NCBI GenBank assembly: GCA_030597995.1
Contig: JAUVQV010000040.1
Span: 1 to 6,997 of the forward strand
Origin: Candidatus Rokuibacteriota bacterium
Lineage (GTDB): Bacteria; JAUVQV01
Length of the DNA: 6,997 nt
Direction: 5' to 3'
Shown: positions 1-5,117 of the stretch, piece after piece
How the letters are laid out: each line of letters opens with the position of its first letter
Position numbering within the stretch: position 1 is the first letter of the stretch
Program-made: the position numbers and the translations under genes
Notes under the pieces: generated by a model
The model's database searches: none
What the model was told of the DNA's origin: nothing
The model's input: the letters and a program-made list of their open reading frames with translations, nothing else

Positions 1-1
1 C

Positions 2-505
2 ATGAAGAGAATGATGCCAGCCGGGCTGAGGGGAAAAAGGGGACACACCCTGCTCGAACTGGCGGCCGTCCTCTCACTGCTCGCCATCGCCGCCGCCCTG
101 GCGTACCCGAGCTTCCGCACCGGTCTTCAGGGCCGGGAGCTGGGAGCGGCCGCCCGGGAAATGCTGTCCTGCCTGCGCCAGGCGCACTGGAAGGCCGTCG
201 TCAGCGGCCGCCGCACCCGTCTGGTGACCTTCACTGCGGCCGGCTCGCCGGGATTGCGCTACGCCCTGGAGAAGGAGGATGGTGCCGGCTGGCTGCCGGA
301 AGGGGAAACCCACCGGCTTCCGGAGGACGTCAACCTGCGAGTGGCCGGCCCGGCGATCAAGATTTTCAACCCGGACGGAACGAGCAGCATCGGGAGCTTC
401 ACCCTGGAGGGGGCTGCCGGTGGCAGTTACCGCCTGGCCCTCAATCCGGCTACCGGCCGGATCAGGTTCTACCGCGGCAACGTGGAGGTCGGACGTGGAG
501 GGTGA
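2..505 (+). CDS. GspH/FimT-family minor pseudopilin
   Basis: The product is 167 aa with a class III prepilin signal: a short basic leader (residues 1-14, ending KRG), a predicted PilD-type cleavage after Gly14, then HTLLE with Glu at mature position 5 and a hydrophobic helix at about 16-36 ending in YPSF. The C-terminal part (NPDGT near 123-127, then a stretch ending NPATGRIRFYRG) has the beta-rich pattern of the GspH/FimT domain. In known systems GspH/FimU sits near the pilus or pseudopilus tip and joins the GspI/J/K trio to the major pilin. It is the first gene of a four-gene minor-pilin cassette and overlaps the next gene by 11 bases. The ATG at base 2 lies at the window edge. In-frame ATGs at 11 and 14 are alternatives, and a start upstream of the window cannot be excluded. 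His at mature position 1 is unusual, since Phe or Met is normal. Confidence 0.85.
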   Translation: MKRMMPAGLRGKRGHTLLELAAVLSLLAIAAALAYPSFRTGLQGRELGAAAREMLSCLRQAHWKAVVSGRRTRLVTFTAAGSPGLRYALEKEDGAGWLPEGETHRLPEDVNLRVAGPAIKIFNPDGTSSIGSFTLEGAAGGSYRLALNPATGRIRFYRGNVEVGRGG

Positions 506-920
506 AAAGGGATTCACCTTGGTGGAGGTCCTGATCACGGTCTCGCTGCTCGGCCTGGGAATAACGGCCTTCCTGCAGGGGAGCGCGCTCACGGTCCGCC
601 TGCACCGGCAAGGCCGGGCGATATCGACCGCCCTGACCCTGGCACAGGAGCGTATGGAGCTTCTTGGGGGAGTAGGCTGGGACAAGGCCACAGAAGGTCT
701 CCCGGAGGCTTCCCTCGCCCCACTCCCGGTGGCCGCGGTGGAGCGTTACCAGGAACTCGTGGAGGTTTCCGGCCGGAGGTACCTTCTGGTGTTGGAGCGA
801 GAGACGGGCAGCCTGTTGCCGGATCTGTGGAGCGTGTCCTGTTTCTGGGAGGAGAGCGCATCCGGCTTCACCGGGAAAGACAGTCTCCGGCTGTGGACGA
901 GAAGGAGCCGGCTGCCGTGA
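495..920 (+). CDS. PilV/GspI-family minor pseudopilin
   Basis: The product is 141 aa starting at GTG 495. I chose this start because GGAGG at 484-488 lies 6 bases upstream and because it gives a short leader (MEGEKG) directly before a classic processing site, G^FTLVEV, with Glu5. A hydrophobic helix follows (about residues 7-28). The segment TALTLAQERMELL (46-58) matches the Ax(3)AQxxxE-type motif just after the N-terminal helix in GspI/PilV proteins. The rest is a short beta-rich domain with no other motif I recognise. GspI/PilV is the core of the trimeric tip complex that primes pseudopilus or pilus assembly. The gene overlaps the preceding FimT-like gene by 11 bases and the following PilW-like gene by the 4 bases GTGA, so translation is probably coupled. 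The choice between the pilus (PilV) and secretion (GspI) roles is not decidable here. Confidence 0.87.
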   Translation: MEGEKGFTLVEVLITVSLLGLGITAFLQGSALTVRLHRQGRAISTALTLAQERMELLGGVGWDKATEGLPEASLAPLPVAAVERYQELVEVSGRRYLLVLERETGSLLPDLWSVSCFWEESASGFTGKDSLRLWTRRSRLP

Positions 921-1489
921 CGGACGGGCGTGGATTCACCCTGCTCGAACTCCTCCTCTCCCTCGCGCTGGTGGGAATTGTGATGGCCATGACTCTGCCG
1001 TTTCTCCACCTCCAGGATAGACTCTGGACGCGGCAGGAGGAGTCCCGGGAAGGATACCGGACCCTCACCTTCGCCCTGGAGTGGCTGACGCGGGATTTGC
1101 AGCAAGCGGGTTACCATGGACCCAATCCTCCACTGAGCCGGCTTGAAGAGACGCGTATCTCTTATGAACTTTCGCGCGATGCGGAGGATCCGGCCTCTTT
1201 TTCTCCAACCAACGCCCGCCTGATAACCGTGTATCTCGATGGACGTGATCTCAAGTACCGGATACAAAGACCTCTCCCTGCGCCGGCTTCGGGTTGGCGC
1301 AGAGGAAGCACCGCCATTCTCGCGTCCGGAGTTTCCTTCCTTCGTTTCCGGGGGCTGGACGGGGAGGGGAGCCCGGCCCTTTCCCCGGAGCAGGCGGTCC
1401 TGGTGGAGATTTCCGTGTCCGGTGCGGGTGGGGCGGCACTCCGGACCCTGGTCTCAATCCGCAATGCGCGTCCGGGGGGCGGGTCGTGA
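917..1489 (+). CDS. PilW/GspJ-family minor pseudopilin
   Basis: The product is 190 aa starting at GTG 917, which shares bases with the upstream TGA (918-920). AAGGAG at 902-907 gives a ribosome site 9 bases upstream. This start leaves a leader MTDGRG before the processing site G^FTLLEL with Glu5, followed by a hydrophobic helix at about 7-30. The segment LTRDLQQAGYHG (57-68) is the conserved post-helix region of PilW/GspJ proteins, which typically read L..DL..AGY.G. ITVYLDG..LKYRI (103-116) fits the beta-strand pattern of the J fold. A longer reading frame begins at 827, but its N-terminus would put about 35 residues before the prepilin site, so it is unlikely. In known complexes GspJ/PilW pairs with the I/V and K/X proteins at the filament tip. 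The gene is followed by another GTGA overlap. Confidence 0.85.
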   Translation: MTDGRGFTLLELLLSLALVGIVMAMTLPFLHLQDRLWTRQEESREGYRTLTFALEWLTRDLQQAGYHGPNPPLSRLEETRISYELSRDAEDPASFSPTNARLITVYLDGRDLKYRIQRPLPAPASGWRRGSTAILASGVSFLRFRGLDGEGSPALSPEQAVLVEISVSGAGGAALRTLVSIRNARPGGGS

Positions 1490-2739
1490 GGGCAACGGTG
1501 TCACGAGATAACGGGGGAGCGATGATCCTGGCCCTCTCCCTGCTCGCCTCTCTGTCCCTGATCGGAGCACTCTGTCTGATGTTCGCCGGCACTGACCTTT
1601 TGATAGCGCGGCGGATGCAGAAGGAAACAGAGGCCTTCTACGCGGCCGAAGCGGTTTTGCATACCGCCCTCTTTGAGATCTCCCGCCTCCGGCCGCCGCT
1701 TTTTCCGGAAGAGATTTATTTGCCCCCCTGGCCGCAGAGATCTTTCGGGTCTCGAAGCGGCCGGATAGGGAGCTGGAATTATGACTGGAAGGCAGCCCTG
1801 GTGCCGGACAGCCGGGACCGGGACAGCGACTCCCAGACCCCGGTGGTGCTCTTTAACCGACGCTTCGGGTACCCGGAATCGCCCCTGGTCCAGGGGGGCT
1901 ATCCGGTCATTCAGATCCTCTCTGCGGTGGAACACGGTGAAAACCGGCGGGCCCTGGCGGCCGAGGTGGCGCCGGTGACCTGCGACCCGCTGGTCCGCGG
2001 GGCCTGGTCGGCCGGCGGCGAACTTGTGCTTGAGGGGCAGCTCTCGATCTCCGGTTTCGACCATGATCCCGACGGGCAGAGGGAGGGGAGCCCGCAGTAT
2101 GACCTCCCCGGGGTGGTGGCCCGGGGCCCGATCGACATCCGCGGCGGGGCGATCGTCACCGGGAGACCGGGTCTCTCCGGTGCCGCGGCCGTCTCGGACC
2201 CGGCCTATGACAGCCCCCGGACTCCCCTCCAGGCGCTCAACGCGGGCGGGACCCTGGAGGACTGGAGTGCATTTCCACCGCCCCCTCCCGCGGGTGAAGA
2301 CCTTGACGGCTTCGTGCAGACCGCGGTCCGCTACACCGGCCCGCTGAACGGGGAGGGCATTCTGGTGGTCCACAACCCCCGCTTTCGACCCCGGGCCTAC
2401 GAGGCCTCCCGGATGGCCGTCGAAGAGGGGACCTACACTCCCGACTACGACCCCGGGTACTCTCATCTCGATCCTCGCTGCCAGCCGGCGCTGCTGGAGA
2501 TCACGTGGGGCGGGACCTTCCGCGGCCTGGTGATTGCAGACGGGATCGGTCCGGTCCGTCAGGAATTCACCCTTATCGGGGCGCTGATTACACTCGGCCG
2601 CTCACCGCTTCGGCCCCGGGTCGAGGCGCCGCTGGATATCCGTTTTTCGCGCCGGGCACTGGAGGAGGCCGGGCGCGGACCGCTCTCCCATCTCGTGGGT
2701 TTCAAGTCCCTGCCGGGCGCCGGTGTGAGCGGGCCGTAA
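1486..2739 (+). CDS. Large PilX/GspK-like minor pilin (PilX N-terminal domain)
   Basis: The product is 417 aa starting at GTG 1486, overlapping the previous TGA as GTGA. GTG 1498 and ATG 1522 are alternatives, and a G-rich stretch at 1474-1479 may serve as the ribosome site. The short polar N-terminus (RDNGG) is followed by a hydrophobic helix (about 12-34) and the sequence FYAAEAVLHTALFEI (51-65), the hallmark of PilX N-terminal domains. Glu5 of ordinary pilins is missing, as is known for GspK, whose large domain caps the pseudopilus. About 350 residues follow the helix, with Gly-rich beta-like segments, a five-proline linker (264-268) and a conserved-looking WGGTFRGLVIADGI segment (341-354). 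Similar GTFKG-V-IAD segments occur in PilX-like proteins, but I cannot name the domain with certainty. As the fourth gene in H-I-J-K order it is probably the tip-cap subunit. A surface-adhesin role is speculative. Confidence 0.75.
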   Translation: MRATVSRDNGGAMILALSLLASLSLIGALCLMFAGTDLLIARRMQKETEAFYAAEAVLHTALFEISRLRPPLFPEEIYLPPWPQRSFGSRSGRIGSWNYDWKAALVPDSRDRDSDSQTPVVLFNRRFGYPESPLVQGGYPVIQILSAVEHGENRRALAAEVAPVTCDPLVRGAWSAGGELVLEGQLSISGFDHDPDGQREGSPQYDLPGVVARGPIDIRGGAIVTGRPGLSGAAAVSDPAYDSPRTPLQALNAGGTLEDWSAFPPPPPAGEDLDGFVQTAVRYTGPLNGEGILVVHNPRFRPRAYEASRMAVEEGTYTPDYDPGYSHLDPRCQPALLEITWGGTFRGLVIADGIGPVRQEFTLIGALITLGRSPLRPRVEAPLDIRFSRRALEEAGRGPLSHLVGFKSLPGAGVSGP

Positions 2740-2750
2740 CACCTTCGATG

Positions 2751-2778
2751 TTGACTTTTTTTATCAATTATGAAAAAT
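2751..2778 (+). promoter_or_regulatory. Candidate sigma70-type promoter for the ATPase operon
   Basis: TTGACT (2751-2756) matches five of six -35 consensus bases. AAAAAT (2773-2778), 16 bases downstream, matches four of six -10 bases. The region is strikingly A/T-rich against GC-rich surroundings and sits in the only sizeable gap between the pilin and ATPase blocks. Transcription would begin near 2785, leaving about 40 bases of leader before GTG 2826. The assignment is inferred from sequence only, and the -10 is weak. Confidence 0.45.
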
Positions 2779-2829
2779 TACATCGTTCTGAGCGGATCGT
2801 ATCTCTTGTCTCAAAGGGGAACAAGGTGA
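2770..2829 (+). other. Possible 19-residue leader ORF upstream of the H subunit gene
   Basis: An ATG at 2770 opens a 19-codon frame (MKNYIVLSGSYLLSQRGTR). Its TGA at 2827-2829 overlaps the GTG start of the next gene (2826-2828) as GTGA, the same junction used twice in the pilin block. No Shine-Dalgarno sequence precedes the ATG. If the proposed promoter is correct, the transcript would start just downstream of this ATG. It is recorded because the overlap is exact, but it is more likely chance than a gene. Confidence 0.15.
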
Positions 2830-3161
2830 GCATCCTCGAAACCGTAAAAAAAGTCCAGGAGACAGAAGGGCAGGCGGAACAGGTCCTGGCGGAAGCGCAT
2901 CGGTGGGCCGAGGAGCAACTGGAACAGGCCCGGAAGCGACGGGAAGAAATTCTGGAATCGGCCAGGGAAGACGCCCGGCGGGAGTTGGAGGGGATACGGA
3001 AAATGATCCGCGAAGAGGGGCGGAAGGAGGCCCGCGCCACCGAGGAGGCCACGAAGAAAGAAACCACCCGCATTACCGCCCTGGCGGAACGGCATGCCTC
3101 CGCGGCTGCCACCCGGCTGGTGGAGGCCTTCATCTCCAAGTATGGGAAGGGAGCCCGTTAG
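2826..3161 (+). CDS. atpH: A/V-type ATPase subunit H (G-like peripheral stalk helix)
   Basis: The product is 111 aa starting at GTG 2826, chosen because AAAGGGGA at 2813-2820 lies at suitable spacing and because the family consensus begins here (SILETVKKVQETEGQAEQVL). Almost the whole protein is charged, alanine- and glutamate-rich heptad sequence, predicted to form one long helix or coiled coil (about residues 5-100). This is as expected for the roughly 100-residue H/G subunits, which pair with subunit E to form the peripheral stalk that holds the A3B3 head against the membrane stator. An in-frame ATG at 2748 would add 26 residues not typical of the family. It is the first gene of the ATPase operon and ends two bases before the E subunit start region. 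In most A/V-ATPase operons the I and K genes follow H; here E follows directly. Confidence 0.8.
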   Translation: MSILETVKKVQETEGQAEQVLAEAHRWAEEQLEQARKRREEILESAREDARRELEGIRKMIREEGRKEARATEEATKKETTRITALAERHASAAATRLVEAFISKYGKGAR

Positions 3162-3163
3162 CC

Positions 3164-3763
3164 GTGGCCCTCTCGGATATCCTGGAAAAGATCCTCGAGG
3201 ATGCCCGGGAAGAGGAACGCGAAATACGTTCCCGGGGTGAGGCCGACGCCGAGCGGGTCCTGGAGGCCGCCCGGGCCGAGGCGCAATCTTTAAAGGAGGA
3301 ACTCCTGCGTCAGGGTGAGGAGGAGGCCCGGGAAGAAAAGGAGAACGAGCTGGCCGGGTTGAGGCTGGAGGCCAAGAAAGAGGTCCTGTCGCTGAAAAAG
3401 AAATTGCTCTCCAAAGTGTTTTGGGAGCTGGCCGGCGCGCTTCGGGAACGACCGCCGGCAGAGTATGCGGATTTTCTGGCGAGCTTGATTGATCCCGCGT
3501 TGGCGGGAACACCGGCACAGATCGAAATCGGCACGCAGGATTTCGAGCGATTCGGGAAAGACTTTCAGCGCCTGGTGTCGGACGCGGTCTCCCGCAGGCT
3601 CTCCGGGGGTAATTTCACCGTGCAGAAGAAGCCCGGGCAGTTTGAGGAAGGGCTCGTGATCCGTTCCGGGACCATCGTGCACAATCTTTCTCTGGGATCG
3701 CTCCTGGCGGAATCGCGGGAGGGTTGGGAGATCGAAACCGCGAAAACTCTATTTTCATCATGA
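3164..3763 (+). CDS. atpE: A/V-type ATPase subunit E (peripheral stalk)
   Basis: The product is 199 aa starting at GTG 3164, with AAGGGAG (3147-3153) about 10 bases upstream and only two bases separating it from the previous TAG. Residues 1 to about 85 are a charged alpha-helical, coiled-coil region with AEAERV-like repeats that should pair with subunit H. Residues from about 86 onwards form the globular head-binding domain. Its C-terminal signature (EEGLVIRSGTIVHNLSLGSLL at about 161-181, then an ending TLF) matches the family pattern GGlvv.s.dG.i.vdnsle.rl...LF. Length is normal for the family (about 180-210). The subunit links the top of the A3B3 head to the membrane stator and limits rotation of the head. 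Its TGA overlaps the ATG of subunit C (ATGA at 3760-3763), so the two are probably translationally coupled. Confidence 0.85.
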   Translation: MALSDILEKILEDAREEEREIRSRGEADAERVLEAARAEAQSLKEELLRQGEEEAREEKENELAGLRLEAKKEVLSLKKKLLSKVFWELAGALRERPPAEYADFLASLIDPALAGTPAQIEIGTQDFERFGKDFQRLVSDAVSRRLSGGNFTVQKKPGQFEEGLVIRSGTIVHNLSLGSLLAESREGWEIETAKTLFSS

Positions 3764-4776
3764 AGGCACAATCACGGTATTCCGTTCCCCAGAGGGATCG
3801 CGGAGCCTACGCTGAGGTCTGCGGCCGGATGCGATCCCTGGAGAAGAGGCTCCTGGGGTGGGCGCGACTCGAGGAATTGCTGGCGGCCGGCGACTGGCCC
3901 GGTCTCCTCTCGATCCTGCTCCGCTCGGGATACCTTTCCAGGCAGACGGAGCAGCCGGAGCTGAACTGGGATCAGGCCCTCACGATGAGTCTCCGGGAGT
4001 CGGATCGGTCATTGCTGGCCATGGATCCGCAACCACTCGTAATGTCGCTGCTGGTGTTGCATTCCGACCTCCTCAACCTCCGTTCCGTGCTGAAGGCCAA
4101 GGTCCTCTCTCGGCCCTTCTCCGGCCACTGGCACCCGCGGGGTATCCATTCCTACGCCACCCTCCAGGCGCTGGTCAACACGATGAACTTTTCCGTCTAT
4201 CCCCCGCTCCTGGCGGAGGAGTTGTGCACCCTCAAGGACGTCCTGGCATCCAAAAGGCTTTTGACGCTCAATCTTGCGGTGGACATCGCCCACCACCGGG
4301 CCCTGCTGAGGGCCTCCCGTCAAAGCGGAAGCCGGCTCTTTCTGGATTATCTCGGTCATCTGGCGGACCTGGTGAACATAAAGAATCGCTTCCGCACCCT
4401 GGCCTTCTCCGAGGCCTGGCCGGAGGATCCTCCCCCCCTCCCCGGAGGGCACCTGGGAGTCAAACTCCTGGCCGGGCTCCCTGACCAGGAGGCACTCCTC
4501 GGTGAACTTGCCAGAACCGTCTATGGTCCGCTGCTGGAGAAGAGCCGGGGAGACGGGGGGAATATCTCGCCGCTCCGCCTGGAGAAAGAGGGTGATAACT
4601 TTCTCACAGAGCTCATCCAGCCCGCGAAGTATGTCACCCTCGGTCCCGAGCCCCTCTGGGCCTACTATCTGGCAAGAGAGACCGACGCCAAGAACGTGCG
4701 CGCTCTCATCCTGGGAACGCTCTCCGGAAGGGAGCCGGAAGCGATCCGCGCCGGCCTGAGGCGGCCGTATGTCTAA
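3760..4776 (+). CDS. atpC: A/V-type ATPase subunit C (AC39/d family)
   Basis: The product is 338 aa starting at ATG 3760 inside the ATGA overlap with subunit E. There is no clear ribosome site just upstream, so initiation probably depends on coupling. A TTG at 3724 would add 12 residues and is less likely. The protein is mainly alpha-helical, with family landmarks at YAEVCGRMRSLEKRLL (17-32), DLVNIKNRFRTL (203-214) and the C-terminal PEPLWAYYLARETDAKNVRALILG (297-319) followed by PEAIRAGLRRPYV. These match the vATP-synt AC39 pattern ending Gpep..aYl..ke.E.kn.R.il.g.l.g....Ir..lr..Y. Length is typical. The subunit forms the funnel-shaped socket that joins the membrane c-ring to the D/F central shaft and so transmits rotation. 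It overlaps the next gene (F) by 8 bases. Confidence 0.87.
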   Translation: MKAQSRYSVPQRDRGAYAEVCGRMRSLEKRLLGWARLEELLAAGDWPGLLSILLRSGYLSRQTEQPELNWDQALTMSLRESDRSLLAMDPQPLVMSLLVLHSDLLNLRSVLKAKVLSRPFSGHWHPRGIHSYATLQALVNTMNFSVYPPLLAEELCTLKDVLASKRLLTLNLAVDIAHHRALLRASRQSGSRLFLDYLGHLADLVNIKNRFRTLAFSEAWPEDPPPLPGGHLGVKLLAGLPDQEALLGELARTVYGPLLEKSRGDGGNISPLRLEKEGDNFLTELIQPAKYVTLGPEPLWAYYLARETDAKNVRALILGTLSGREPEAIRAGLRRPYV

Positions 4777-5116
4777 GATCGCCTTTTTGACTTCCCCCGG
4801 GGCATATTGGGGAGCGGAAGAGGCCGGGGTGATCACGCGCTGTATCGATGATCCGGCGCAGCTTCAGGGAGAGGTGCGCGAGCTTATTGCTCAAGACGTT
4901 ACCCTGATCGTAGTTTCGGAGGAGGTGGCGGCCGGGCAGGTGAAGGAGATCCGGCAACTCATGCAAAAGGCCCCCCCCACCGCCAGCCTGATTGTCGTGC
5001 CGGCTCCAGGTGCCTCCACGGTAGAGAGTTTGCAGGAGTTGCGGGCACGTTTTTCCATTGCGCTGGGGGTCGACGTCTGGAAAGTGACCGCCGAGAGGGC
5101 AGGGGTGGATATTTAA
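4769..5116 (+). CDS. atpF: A/V-type ATPase subunit F (central stalk)
   Basis: The product is 115 aa starting at ATG 4769, with GAGG (4758-4761) 7 bases upstream, and it overlaps the end of subunit C by 8 bases. The Rossmann-like alternation of strands and helices is visible: KIAFLT (3-8), an EAG-containing helix near 17-20, DVTLIVVSEEVA (43-54) and SLIVVPAPG (73-81). The VTLIVVSEEVA stretch is the clearest family hallmark (other members read ial.lIte.ia). Length is normal (about 100-115). The protein binds subunit D to form the rotor shaft within the A3B3 head. Its position between C and A is the standard operon order and supports the call more strongly than its fairly diverged N-terminus, which lacks the usual GDxDTVxGF-type loop. 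One base separates its stop from the start of subunit A. Confidence 0.83.
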   Translation: MSKIAFLTSPGAYWGAEEAGVITRCIDDPAQLQGEVRELIAQDVTLIVVSEEVAAGQVKEIRQLMQKAPPTASLIVVPAPGASTVESLQELRARFSIALGVDVWKVTAERAGVDI

Positions 5117-5117
5117 G

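Noticed and set aside
279..494. Upstream extension of the PilV-like reading frame back to 279
   Set aside because: It overlaps the FimT-like gene in another frame. It would place over 70 residues before the prepilin cleavage site, whereas GTG 495 has a good ribosome site and a normal short leader.
1501..2466. 321-codon minus-strand open frame opposite the PilX-like gene
   Set aside because: Composition is typical of a GC-rich antisense frame, and it lies entirely over a gene with a convincing PilX N-terminus and frame-consistent neighbours.
2722..2762. Possible intrinsic terminator after the PilX-like gene (GGTGT/ACACC or AACA/TGTT stems followed by T7)
   Set aside because: The 5-bp stem has a 12-base loop and lies 12 bases before the T-run. 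The other stem has only 4 pairs. Neither is a convincing terminator, and the T-run is better explained as part of the promoter region.
2505..2825. Upstream extension of the H-subunit frame into the PilX-like gene
   Set aside because: The extension is a shadow of the pilin gene. The family-like sequence begins at GTG 2826, which has its own ribosome site.
4422..4433. 12-base perfect palindrome GGAGGATCCTCC followed by a C-rich run in the C-subunit gene
   Set aside because: It is a single occurrence in coding sequence with no second copy or nearby regulatory context, and short GC-rich palindromes are expected in this composition.
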